Under the pieces are notes generated by a model, which did not search any database, had not been told where the DNA came from, and saw only the letters and a program-made list of their open reading frames with translations. Below, piece after piece: positions 7,504 through 15,634 of a stretch of 64,000 bases of DNA. Location: positions 2,294,001-2,358,000 of the forward strand of contig NZ_CP177239.1 in assembly GCF_046773475.1 (NCBI RefSeq), given 5' to 3'. Position 1 is the first letter of the stretch. Every line of letters starts with the position of its first letter. Both the position numbers and the translations under genes were made by a program. Source of the DNA: Nitratireductor aquimarinus (GTDB lineage: Bacteria; Pseudomonadota; Alphaproteobacteria; Rhizobiales; Rhizobiaceae).

Positions 7504-9963
7504 TTATTTTTTGCGCGGTTTGGCGCGATGTGTCGCGGCTGCGTTCGCCGGATCTTCCGGCCAAACATGCTTGGGGTAGCGCCCGCGCATGTCAGCGCGC
7601 ACATCCGCCCACGATCCGGCCCAGAAGCCCGGCAGGTCCCGGGTAGTCTGGATTGGCCGGTGCGCCGGCGACAGAAGCTCCAGCTTGAGCGGAATGCCAT
7701 CGGCCACCGTCGGGTGTTCGGTCAGGCCGAAAAGCTCCTGCACGCGGATCGCCAGAACCGGCCCCTCCGCCTCATAGCGAATGGGCACATGGCTGCCCGA
7801 AGGCGCGTCGTAATGGCTGGGCGCCATCTTGCCGATGCGCCTTTGAAACTCGTGCGGCACCAATGCAGTCAGCCCTTCGCGCAGGATGTGCGGCGCCAGT
7901 CTGGAAAGCGACGCCTCGCCGGTGAGAAAGGGCAGAAGCCACTCATCCAGCCGGTCGAGAAGCGCCTCGTCGGACATGTCCGGCCATGGATCGCCCTTCG
8001 CCGCATGAAGCCAGGCAAGCTTGCCCCGAAGCGCCTTCGCCTCCCTGTCCCATGGCAGGAGCGACAGCCCGTTTGCCCGAACGGCGTCGATCACCGCGCG
8101 GTCGGCGGCAGCGCCCGATGGCGGCGGCAAAACCTGCTCGGCCAGCACCAGCGCGCCCAGCCGGCGCACCCGTCGTTGCCTGAGCGTGCCCGCGCTCCGG
8201 TCAAAGCGTGTCTCGGTAACCTCCTCGATCAGATGTCCGAGTGCCGCCACGATCTCTTCTTCGTCAATCGCCGCTGCCGAGGCGATGCGCGCATTCTGCG
8301 CCCGCCCCTGCAGATCGGCGACGACCAGAAAGGCGCTGCCGGCAAGCCGCTCCTCCGGGGCAAGCACGCCGCCACGACCATTCGCCATGACGAAATGCCC
8401 ATGTGCGCCCCGCGCCTTTGCAACGCGGTCGGGCCAGGCGTTGATGAGCAGAGCGCCCGCATGCGGCGCATCGCCGGCGCGTTCGCCACCGGCAGACCTG
8501 GCAAGCCGCGCGGCCAGTCGGCGCGCCTGTTCCGCCCGCGCACCCCGCTCCCTGCGGAAGCGCTGCAACCGGTCGTCCAGATCGGCAGACCGGCCACCCA
8601 GCCCGCGCTCCGAAAGGAGTACGGCGAGTTCGGCTGCGGCCAGCGCGTGACCATCTTCCGCCGCGCGCGCCACCATATGCGCCAGCCGCACCGGCAGGGC
8701 GAGCCTGCGCATCGCTTCGCCCGCCGCCGTCAACCGCCCCGCCTCGTCCAGCGCCTCAAGCCGCTGCAAGAGGCTGCGCGCCTCGGCAACCGCCGCAGCC
8801 GGCGGCGCGTCGAGAAAGGAAAGAGAAGCCGGGTCGCTCACGCCGAAGGCAGCGCAGTCGAGCAGCAGGCCCGACAGATCCGCCTCCAGAATTTCCGGCG
8901 GCGTGAAGGCGGGCAGCGCCGCCGTCTGTTCCGCCCGCCAGAGCCGAAGCGCAATGCCCGGCGCGGTGCGCCCCGCGCGACCCGCCCGCTGATCGGCGGA
9001 AGCGCGCGAAACGCGCACCGTTTCAAGCCGCGTCAGCCCCGTTGAGGGCTCGAATTTCGGCAGCCGCGACAGGCCGCTGTCGATCACCACGCGCACGCCG
9101 TCAATGGTAACCGAGGTTTCCGCAATGGCCGTCGCCAGAACCACCTTGCGCCGCCCCGCATCCGCCGGGCGGATGGCCGCATCCTGCGCCCGCCCGTCGA
9201 GACCGCCATAAAGCGGCGTGATGTCCACATCGGCGGGCAGCCGTTCGGCAAGACGCTCCGCCGTTCGCTCGATCTCGCGCTGACCGGGCAGGAAGGCGAG
9301 CACGCTGCCCTCCTCCTCCGCCAGAACCGTGCGCACCGCCCGCGCCATCGTTTCCTCGATGGCCTCGCCGGCGGGCCGTTCCGCATGGCGCAGCTCGACG
9401 GGAAAGCTCCGCCCCTCGCTTTCGATCACCGGCGCATCGCCAAGAAGCGCCGCCACCCGCGCGCCGTCAAGCGTGGCCGACATGACCAGAAGCCGCAGGT
9501 CCGGCCGCAATGCGGCCTGCGCATCGAGCGCCAGCGCCAGCGCGAAATCGCCATCGAGCGAGCGTTCGTGAAACTCGTCAAACAGCACCGCTGCGATGCC
9601 GGAAAGCTCCGGGTCATCAACGATCATGCGCGCGAGAACGCCTTCCGTCACCACGAGAATGCGCGTTCTGGCGGAGACCTTTCGCTCCATGCGCATGGCG
9701 TAGCCGACGGTCTCGCCCGGCTCCTCGCCAAGGATTGCCGCCATGCGCCGGGCCGCAGCCCGCGCGGCAAGCCGGCGCGGCTCCAGAAGCACGATGCGAC
9801 CGCGCGACGCCCATTCGGCGTCCAGAAGCGCGAGCGGCGCAAGCGTCGTCTTGCCCGCTCCCGGCGGTGCGACCAGCACCGCCTTGCCCTGCGTCTCCAG
9901 CGCCGCGCTCAGCACTGGCAGCACTTCCGTTACCGGAAGATCGGGGAGTTTCGGTCTCTCCAT
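7504..9963 (-). CDS. hrpB: ATP-dependent helicase HrpB
   Basis: This DEAH-type RNA helicase family protein has 819 residues, the usual HrpB length. Seen are the Walker A motif PPGAGKTTL near residue 37, the DEFH box (LFDEFHERSLD), SATLDG, the motif VI region QRAGRAGRTAPG, and a long HrpB-specific C-terminal domain. Its cellular role is not well defined. The ATG at 9963 overlaps the stop of the upstream ABC ATPase gene in a TGATG arrangement, so it is coupled to that operon. A GTG three bases earlier is an alternative start. The actS gene follows 38 bases downstream. Confidence 0.95.
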   Translation of the reverse strand: MERPKLPDLPVTEVLPVLSAALETQGKAVLVAPPGAGKTTLAPLALLDAEWASRGRIVLLEPRRLAARAAARRMAAILGEEPGETVGYAMRMERKVSARTRILVVTEGVLARMIVDDPELSGIAAVLFDEFHERSLDGDFALALALDAQAALRPDLRLLVMSATLDGARVAALLGDAPVIESEGRSFPVELRHAERPAGEAIEETMARAVRTVLAEEEGSVLAFLPGQREIERTAERLAERLPADVDITPLYGGLDGRAQDAAIRPADAGRRKVVLATAIAETSVTIDGVRVVIDSGLSRLPKFEPSTGLTRLETVRVSRASADQRAGRAGRTAPGIALRLWRAEQTAALPAFTPPEILEADLSGLLLDCAAFGVSDPASLSFLDAPPAAAVAEARSLLQRLEALDEAGRLTAAGEAMRRLALPVRLAHMVARAAEDGHALAAAELAVLLSERGLGGRSADLDDRLQRFRRERGARAEQARRLAARLARSAGGERAGDAPHAGALLINAWPDRVAKARGAHGHFVMANGRGGVLAPEERLAGSAFLVVADLQGRAQNARIASAAAIDEEEIVAALGHLIEEVTETRFDRSAGTLRQRRVRRLGALVLAEQVLPPPSGAAADRAVIDAVRANGLSLLPWDREAKALRGKLAWLHAAKGDPWPDMSDEALLDRLDEWLLPFLTGEASLSRLAPHILREGLTALVPHEFQRRIGKMAPSHYDAPSGSHVPIRYEAEGPVLAIRVQELFGLTEHPTVADGIPLKLELLSPAHRPIQTTRDLPGFWAGSWADVRADMRGRYPKHVWPEDPANAAATHRAKPRKK

Positions 9964-10625
9964 CACGCGCCAATCCGCACGATGTCGCCGCCGGCGGCCT
10001 CCGCGTCAGCCTCGTCATGCGTCACCAGAAGCACCGGCAGCCCGCTATCGCACGCCTTGGAGAACACCAGTTCGCGGGTCTGTGCACGCAATTCAGCATC
10101 AAGCTTGGAAAAGGGCTCATCCAGAAGCAGGGCGCGCGGCGAAGAGGCCAGCACACGCGCCAGCGCCACACGCGCCTTCTGCCCGCCCGACAGCGTTGCC
10201 GGATCGCGCGCCTCGAGCCCCGCAAGGCCCACGCCCTCAAGCGCCTGTGCGACACGCGCCGCCCGCGCCGCGCGGCCGCGCACCGCCTCCGGCAGCGCGA
10301 ACATCAGATTGCCGCCCACACTCATATGCGGAAACAGAAGCGGATCCTGAAAAAGCACGCCCACATGCCGGTCTTCAGGCTTCAGCGCCGTTACCTCGGT
10401 TCCATCGACGAAAACCCTGCCACGCGCCGAAAACACCGGATCGAGAAACCCGCCAATATAGGCGAGCAGCGTGGATTTTCCCGCACCAGACGGCCCCATG
10501 ACCGTCAGCACCCCGCCGGGCGCAACCCGTCTGGTCAGCGAAACGATCTCGCGCCCTTCAAGGGCAATCGTCACCCGGTCGATGAAGAGTCCGGCTTCCG
10601 TCAAATCCCGTGTCCGTTCAAACAT
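9963..10625 (-). CDS. ynjD: YnjD-type ABC transporter ATP-binding protein
   Basis: The 220-residue ATPase has Walker A GPSGAGKST, Q-loop region VGVLFQDPLLFPHM, signature LSGGQKARVALARVL, Walker B ALLLDEP and the H-loop THDEADAE. It would energise import by the adjacent permease and binding protein. Its ATG overlaps the end of the permease gene by 8 bases. Similarity to thiamine transporter ThiQ is also clear, but the partner proteins look like YnjC and YnjB, so YnjD is preferred. The substrate of YnjBCD systems is not established. Confidence 0.85.
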   Translation of the reverse strand: MFERTRDLTEAGLFIDRVTIALEGREIVSLTRRVAPGGVLTVMGPSGAGKSTLLAYIGGFLDPVFSARGRVFVDGTEVTALKPEDRHVGVLFQDPLLFPHMSVGGNLMFALPEAVRGRAARAARVAQALEGVGLAGLEARDPATLSGGQKARVALARVLASSPRALLLDEPFSKLDAELRAQTRELVFSKACDSGLPVLLVTHDEADAEAAGGDIVRIGA

Positions 10626-12297
10626 GCATGTCGCGATACCGGCGGAATATCAGCGCCGGTACGATTGTGGCAACGGCAAAGCCGGCGGCCGGCAGCACCA
10701 TCTGCATGAAGGCATAGATGCCGATCACGCGGCGATTGCCACCCGAGGCGAGCGCCACCGCCTCTGTGGTTATCGTCGTCAGCCGCCCCGCGCCGATCAG
10801 CACCGTGGGCAGATAGAGCCCCACTGACACCGAAAAGCCGATGGCCGCAACGGCAAGAAGCGGCCGCGCCAGCATCGGCAGGCGGATCTGAAAGAACCGC
10901 CGCACCGGCCCCTTGCCGAGCCCCGCCGCAATCTGGTCGTAGCGCCGGTCGAAGGCCCGCCAGGGGTCTTTCAGGGCGAGCCAGGCATAGGGCAACACGA
11001 AGACGAGATGCGCGAAGACGAGCGCCGCCAGCGTCGCCTCCACACCGGTCAGGATGAAGAGAAGCTGGAGCCCGAACAGGAACGCCACCTGCGGCACCAG
11101 AAGCGGCAGATAGAGAAGCGCCAGCGCGCCCCGCCCCGGCGGATGCCCCATCTCATCCTCCCGCACGAAACACAATATGGCGATCACCGCCGCAACGAAT
11201 GTGGAGATGAACGCCACGAACAGCGTGGTTGCCAGCGGCTCCACCAGATTGGGCAGAACCCGCATCCAGTTGCGCAGATCGAAGCGCGCCGGCAGCAGGT
11301 CGGGATATTGCCAGAGGCCCGCCACCGACCACAGGCCGAGCGCCACAAGCCCGGCAAAGATTGCGCAGGCAGACACAAGCATCGCGGCCAGCGCGCCCCA
11401 GCGCAGAACACGGTCACGCCGAAAGCGCCGCCCGGCGCAGGAAAACCGGTCGCGCAGCCGCGCGCCGAGCTTCTCGAAGCCGATCCAGATCAGGATTGCG
11501 GCGGCCGTGACGCCCAGTTGAAGCACCGCCCCCGCCGACGCCAGAAAGCGCATGGAGAGGTCGGGATCGTTCATCCAGTCGACCAGCCGAACCGCCAGCG
11601 GCGCGGGCGTGGTCGGGCCCAGAATGGCGGCCACATCCACCACCGATGTGGCAAAGGCGATGACCGCGAAAACCGGCAGACGGATCTGCGGATAGATCGA
11701 CGGCCAGAGGCCGAACACGAAACCGGAGATGCGCCCATATCCCATTGACGCAATGAGTGCCCGCATGCGCGCCGGCTTCACCTGCGGCAGTGCGGCCAGC
11801 GTGACGAGAAGCAGGAACGGGATTTCCTTCACGATCAGGCCCGCCATCATCGACAGGCCGAACGGATCATGCACGATCAGGAGGTCGGGCGGGCGCTCCC
11901 AGCCGGTCAGCCCCGGCGAGATCAGCCGCGCGATCATGCCCGATGGCGCGATGAGAAAGGCGAGCGCGAAGGCGCTGGCCGCGTGCGGCACGGAAAGCAG
12001 CGGCGAAATCAGATGCTGGATGCGTGCAAAGTGCCGCGTGCCGCCCCAGGCGGCGGTGAAAAGCATCACCACCGCAAGCGAGATCGCCGCCGTCGCAAGC
12101 CCGCTGACGAGGCTCATCAGCGCCGACATGAAAATGGCCGGCTCGGAAAACAGCATGGCGAAGGGCGCAAGCCCGAACTCCATGCCACCCAGCGCCGGCA
12201 GATAGCCGAAGGCCGGCAACAATGTGCCGGCCAGCCCGAACGCGACCGGAACGGTCAGAAGCCCGATGGCGAGAAAGGGACCGAGGCGCGTCAGCAT
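10618..12297 (-). CDS. ynjC: YnjC-type ABC transporter permease (fused double permease)
   Basis: This polytopic inner-membrane protein has 559 residues and about twelve hydrophobic segments. It contains two permease modules in tandem. The first carries the EAA-like loop around ALPQVKPARMRALIASMGYG and the second around FDRRYDQIAAGLGKGPVRRF. Such fused permeases are typical of YnjC and of the iron/thiamine (FbpB/ThiP) class. It starts 21 bases after the stop of the binding-protein gene and overlaps the ATPase gene, so the three genes form one operon. Confidence 0.85.
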   Translation of the reverse strand: MLTRLGPFLAIGLLTVPVAFGLAGTLLPAFGYLPALGGMEFGLAPFAMLFSEPAIFMSALMSLVSGLATAAISLAVVMLFTAAWGGTRHFARIQHLISPLLSVPHAASAFALAFLIAPSGMIARLISPGLTGWERPPDLLIVHDPFGLSMMAGLIVKEIPFLLLVTLAALPQVKPARMRALIASMGYGRISGFVFGLWPSIYPQIRLPVFAVIAFATSVVDVAAILGPTTPAPLAVRLVDWMNDPDLSMRFLASAGAVLQLGVTAAAILIWIGFEKLGARLRDRFSCAGRRFRRDRVLRWGALAAMLVSACAIFAGLVALGLWSVAGLWQYPDLLPARFDLRNWMRVLPNLVEPLATTLFVAFISTFVAAVIAILCFVREDEMGHPPGRGALALLYLPLLVPQVAFLFGLQLLFILTGVEATLAALVFAHLVFVLPYAWLALKDPWRAFDRRYDQIAAGLGKGPVRRFFQIRLPMLARPLLAVAAIGFSVSVGLYLPTVLIGAGRLTTITTEAVALASGGNRRVIGIYAFMQMVLPAAGFAVATIVPALIFRRYRDMHV

Positions 12298-12318
12298 CAG
12301 GCTGGTCCCATGCCTTGG

Positions 12319-13545
12319 CTAATTTCCAACCCCATAGCGCCGTTTCCACTCGGTTTCGATGCGCTCCATCCAGCTCGGATGCGGCTCGTCCAGCGCCGGG
12401 CCGAGTTCGTCGGGCCGCAGCGTTGCGACGCCGAGATCGATGGCGTCGAAGCGGGCGCGGTCATCCACATCCAGCCTGTCGAGCGCGAGCACCGTCGGAT
12501 CGCCCCAGATGGCTGGATCCTGCTTGCGCGCCTGTGCCTCGGGCGACATCAGGAAATTGGCAGCGACCAGCGCCCCCGCCTTTGCCGAAGCATTGTAGGG
12601 GATGGTCAGGAAGTGGGTGTTGGCCAGCGTGCCGCCGGGAAAGGTGAAGGAACGCACCGTGTCCGGCAGCTCGCCATTGGCAATGGCGTTCGAGGCTTCA
12701 GCCGGATTGAAGGCGAAGATGATGTCGAGTTCGGAATCGGCCAGAAGCTGCTTCATCGCCGGGTAATTCTGCGGATAGGCACGGCCGGAGCGCCACATGG
12801 CCGGGTTCAGCGCATCGAGATAGTCGAAAAGCGGCTTTGCCACCTGGTCGAACGCACTTTCATCGACCGGTTTTTGCAACACTGCCGGGTCTTCGACCGT
12901 TTCGGCCAGAACCTGCTTCAGGAAGGAAGAGCCGATGAAATCCGGCGGCTGCGGATAGGAGAAGCGGCCGGGGTTTTCCTGCGCCCATTTCAACAGCCCG
13001 TCGGCATCCTGCGGCAGGTCTTCCACATGGATGCGCGCGGTGTCGTAGAAGAAGACAAGTTTCGCCATGCCCCACGGGCTTTCCAGCCCTTCCACCGGCA
13101 CGGTGAAGTCGGTGCGGATGGTCGGCTTGTTCTCGACATCCACAAAGGCCCAGTTCGGCAGTTTTTCCGCCCAGCCCGGCGAGAGGATCAGCCCCTGTTG
13201 CTTCATGGCGGCAAAGTTCTCGCCATTGATCCAGATGAGATCGACCGTTCCGCCCGCATCGCGACCGGCGGCCTTTTCCGCCACCACGGTGGCGACCGCG
13301 CTTGCCGTATCCTCAAGCTTCACATGTCTGAGCGTGACGCCGTAGCGTTCTTTCAGCGCGTCACCCGCCCACTCGATGTAATCGTTGATGTTCTGCGAAC
13401 CGCCCCAGGCGTTGAAATAGACCGTTTCGCCACGCGCATCCTTCAGAACCGCATCCCAGTTCGAGGGATCGGGCTGCGTCGTATCGGCGGCGGCTGAAAC
13501 CGCGCCAATGGCCAGAAGTGCAGTCGAAAATAGCAGTGCGCGCAA
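12319..13545 (-). CDS. ynjB: YnjB-type ABC transporter substrate-binding protein
   Basis: This 408-residue protein begins with a signal peptide (hydrophobic residues 3-18, Ala-rich cleavage before DTTQPD). It has strong YnjB hallmarks: TVYFNAWGGSQNINDYIEW, VDLIWINGENFAAMKQQGL, and ESPWGMAKLVFFYD followed by PQPPDFIGSSFL. The start codon is TTG at 13545, preceded by AAGGGG at the right distance. It captures an unknown solute in the periplasm for the permease and ATPase encoded downstream. The distant resemblance to thiamine-binding ThiB is a family relationship; no TPP riboswitch-like sequence was seen upstream. Confidence 0.88.
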   Translation of the reverse strand: MRALLFSTALLAIGAVSAAADTTQPDPSNWDAVLKDARGETVYFNAWGGSQNINDYIEWAGDALKERYGVTLRHVKLEDTASAVATVVAEKAAGRDAGGTVDLIWINGENFAAMKQQGLILSPGWAEKLPNWAFVDVENKPTIRTDFTVPVEGLESPWGMAKLVFFYDTARIHVEDLPQDADGLLKWAQENPGRFSYPQPPDFIGSSFLKQVLAETVEDPAVLQKPVDESAFDQVAKPLFDYLDALNPAMWRSGRAYPQNYPAMKQLLADSELDIIFAFNPAEASNAIANGELPDTVRSFTFPGGTLANTHFLTIPYNASAKAGALVAANFLMSPEAQARKQDPAIWGDPTVLALDRLDVDDRARFDAIDLGVATLRPDELGPALDEPHPSWMERIETEWKRRYGVGN

Positions 13546-13667
13546 GCGAAACCCCTTTTGCCCTTGTTTGAAACCCGTTGGGATAGAGCACGTCAGGGCG
13601 GATCAAATCAACGCAAACCACCTCGCGTTGCGGTCACTTCGCGGTGAGTTGTGGGTGATGTGCGCTC

Positions 13668-14432
13668 TCAGCCGGTCTCGTCCGCGCCGGGTATGTGCAA
13701 CTCGATACGGTCGGCGGCAAAGCGGGTCTCGGAATACTGCACGGGCTGTCCCTGCGCATCCACATTGATGGCAATGGTCACCAGAACGATCGCGCCGGGC
13801 GAAAGCTGCAGGTCTTTCAGATCGCCCGCTTCTGCGTGCCGGGCTGTTACAGTGGTGCTGTGGCGCAGATAATCGGCAAGGCCCAGTTCCCGGAACGAGG
13901 CCGTGATCGAGCGCGTTCGCGAAAAAATTTCCGCCATGCCCGCAAAGCGCTCCGCATCAAACCAGCCACGGGCGCGGGAAACGGGCCGTCCATCGGCATG
14001 CGAAAGCGTCTCCAGCCGGATCACCGGCGCGCCGGGCGAAAGACACAACGCCTTTGCAACATCAAGGCTCGCGGGCTCCACCGCATGATCGAGCAGATCG
14101 GCGGCGAGCCCGCGCGACTGCCCCGCCAGCCCTTCCGAAAAACGCGTACGGCTGCGGATGGGATAGGCCAGCCGCCTGCGTCCTTCGACAAAGGTGCCGC
14201 GCCCCTGCTCTGCGCGTAAAACGCCTTCCTGCACAAGCGCCGCAATCGCCGTGCGCACCGTGTGCCGGTTGACGCCAAAGCGCTCCGCAAGCGCCACTTC
14301 CGGCGGCATGCGCCCTCCCTGCCCCAGAAGACCTTCACTGATCTCGCGCCGCATGCGGTCGGCGATCTGCCGCCAGAGCGCAACGCCGCTGCGCCGCTCG
14401 ATCACCGCTTCCTTTTTCTTCGCCTGCGCCAA
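13668..14432 (-). CDS. phnF: PhnF-type GntR/HutC-family regulator of phosphonate genes
   Basis: The protein has 254 residues. An N-terminal winged helix-turn-helix (WRQIADRMRREISEG, then VNRHTVRTAIAALVQEGVL) is followed by a UTRA ligand-binding domain of the HutC subfamily (SRARGWFDAERFAGMAEIF; HSTTVTARHAEAGDLKDLQL). It is divergent from phnG, as usual for phnF. A palindrome in the shared upstream region is the probable operator. PhnF proteins repress phn genes when phosphonate or phosphate signals are absent. The ligand here is inferred only from position. Confidence 0.9.
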   Translation of the reverse strand: MAQAKKKEAVIERRSGVALWRQIADRMRREISEGLLGQGGRMPPEVALAERFGVNRHTVRTAIAALVQEGVLRAEQGRGTFVEGRRRLAYPIRSRTRFSEGLAGQSRGLAADLLDHAVEPASLDVAKALCLSPGAPVIRLETLSHADGRPVSRARGWFDAERFAGMAEIFSRTRSITASFRELGLADYLRHSTTVTARHAEAGDLKDLQLSPGAIVLVTIAINVDAQGQPVQYSETRFAADRIELHIPGADETG

Positions 14433-14454
14433 AATCCCGTTCTCCCCGGCTGCG

Positions 14455-14487
14455 CTGTCATCAACGCGTCATGGACACCCGTTAGGC
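14455..14487 (+). promoter_or_regulatory. Pho box upstream of phnG
   Basis: CTGTCAT at 14455-14461 and GCGTCAT at 14466-14472 are spaced 11 bp apart, as in PhoB boxes (CTGTCAT-N4-CTGTCAT). Three bases further is CACCCGTTAGGC, repeated identically behind the Pho units ahead of phnC. A CATAAT sequence at 14494-14499 could be the -10 element. Confidence 0.6.
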
Positions 14488-14507
14488 AAAACCCATAATA
14501 TGTTTGG

Positions 14508-14527
14508 TTGTCTAGAACAATAGACAA
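14508..14527. promoter_or_regulatory. Probable PhnF operator
   Basis: TTGTCTA and TAGACAA form perfect 7-bp arms around a 6-bp centre, between the divergent phnF and phnG genes and 25 bases before the phnG start. GntR/HutC-family regulators bind such GT...AC palindromes. Confidence 0.6.
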
Positions 14528-14552
14528 ATTGGCGAACAAGGAAGGAGACATC

Positions 14553-15020
14553 ATGGTCTCACGACAGGAAAGACAGGCGGTCACCGAGCGGCGGCGCGAA
14601 GCAATGGCGGTGCTGGCCATGGCGAGCGGCGCCGATCTCATGCAGCTCTGGAACGAAGCCGGGCTGCCCGACGAGGCCGAAACGCTGCGCGGACCTGAAA
14701 CCGGCCTTGTGACCGTTCGCGGCCGCATGGGCGGCGGCGGCGCGCCGTTCAACTTCGGCGAAGCCACCGTCACGCGCGCCACCGTCAAGCTTCCCGGCGG
14801 CGAGGTTGGCCACGCCTATGCGCTTGGCCGCGAGAAAATGAAGGTGCGGGTTGCCGCCCTCATCGACGCGCTGCGCCAGCAACCTGACCTTGAAGCCCGG
14901 ATCGAGGAAAAGATCCTCGCACCGCTGCGCGCCCGCCGCATCGAGGCTGACGCGATCCGTCGCGCCGAAACGGCAGCCACCAAGGTCGACTTCTTCACCA
15001 TGGTTCGCGGAGAGGACTGA
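14553..15020 (+). CDS. phnG: C-P lyase subunit PhnG
   Basis: This 155-residue protein is a structural subunit of the carbon-phosphorus lyase core complex (PhnGHIJ), which moves the phosphonate onto ribose of ATP with PhnI, PhnH and PhnL. Conserved regions include RGRMGGGGAPFNFGEATVTR and GHAYALGR. The ATG at 14553 has AAGGAGA at ideal distance; an upstream start at 14508 would overlap the operator. Its stop overlaps the phnH start (TGATG), so translation is coupled. It is the first gene of the first phn operon. Confidence 0.95.
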   Translation: MVSRQERQAVTERRREAMAVLAMASGADLMQLWNEAGLPDEAETLRGPETGLVTVRGRMGGGGAPFNFGEATVTRATVKLPGGEVGHAYALGREKMKVRVAALIDALRQQPDLEARIEEKILAPLRARRIEADAIRRAETAATKVDFFTMVRGED

Positions 15021-15631
15021 TGACGCTCGATTCCATCGCCATCGAAGGCGGTTTCCAGAACCCGGTCTTCGACGCCCAGACCATTTTCCGCGCCGTCATG
15101 CAGGCCATGGCCGAGCCCGGCACGATCCATAAGGGCATTGCGCTCGCCAAACCGCCCGCACCGCTGACGCCGGAGGCCGCAGCCGTCGCGCTGGCGCTTT
15201 GCGATCAGGACACGCCGATCTGGCTCGACCCCGCGCTTGCGGGCGATGAGGCGGTCCGCGCCTGGCTCGCCTTCCACACCGGCGCGCCGCTCGCCAACAC
15301 GCCGGCCGATGCGCATTTCATCCTGGCGGCTGATCCCGAGCACCTGATCGGGCTGGAGAACTTTGCCCAGGGCTCGCAGGAATATCCCGACCGCTCGGCC
15401 ACACTCGTTCTTCAGGTGAACGACCTTTCCGGCGGCGAGGAACTGGTTCTCGACGGCCCCGGCATCGAAAACGAGGCACGCCTCGCGCCCCGTCCCATGC
15501 CGCGTCATTTCACCCGCCAGTGGGCGCAGAACCACGCCCGCTTTCCGCGCGGTATCGACCTGATCCTGGTCAGCCGCGAGGGCCTTGCGGCCCTGCCCCG
15601 CTCCACCCGCATTACCAGCCAGGAGGCCTGA
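15020..15631 (+). CDS. phnH: C-P lyase subunit PhnH
   Basis: This subunit of the C-P lyase core has 203 residues. Recognisable stretches are GFQNPVFDAQTIFRAVMQAM near the N-terminus, the Gly-rich DGPGIEN, and the ending NHARFPRGIDLILVS. PhnH is a PLP-transferase-like fold without PLP and is needed for formation of ribose 1-methylphosphonate triphosphate. The start overlaps the phnG stop by one base. phnI follows after three bases. Confidence 0.95.
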   Translation: MTLDSIAIEGGFQNPVFDAQTIFRAVMQAMAEPGTIHKGIALAKPPAPLTPEAAAVALALCDQDTPIWLDPALAGDEAVRAWLAFHTGAPLANTPADAHFILAADPEHLIGLENFAQGSQEYPDRSATLVLQVNDLSGGEELVLDGPGIENEARLAPRPMPRHFTRQWAQNHARFPRGIDLILVSREGLAALPRSTRITSQEA

Positions 15632-15634
15632 GCC

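Noticed and set aside
13546..13667. Possible TPP riboswitch before the ThiBPQ-like transporter genes
   Set aside because: No CTGAGA or ACCTGATC-type core was seen on the transporter strand, and the region between phnF and the binding-protein gene is too short for a full element plus promoter.
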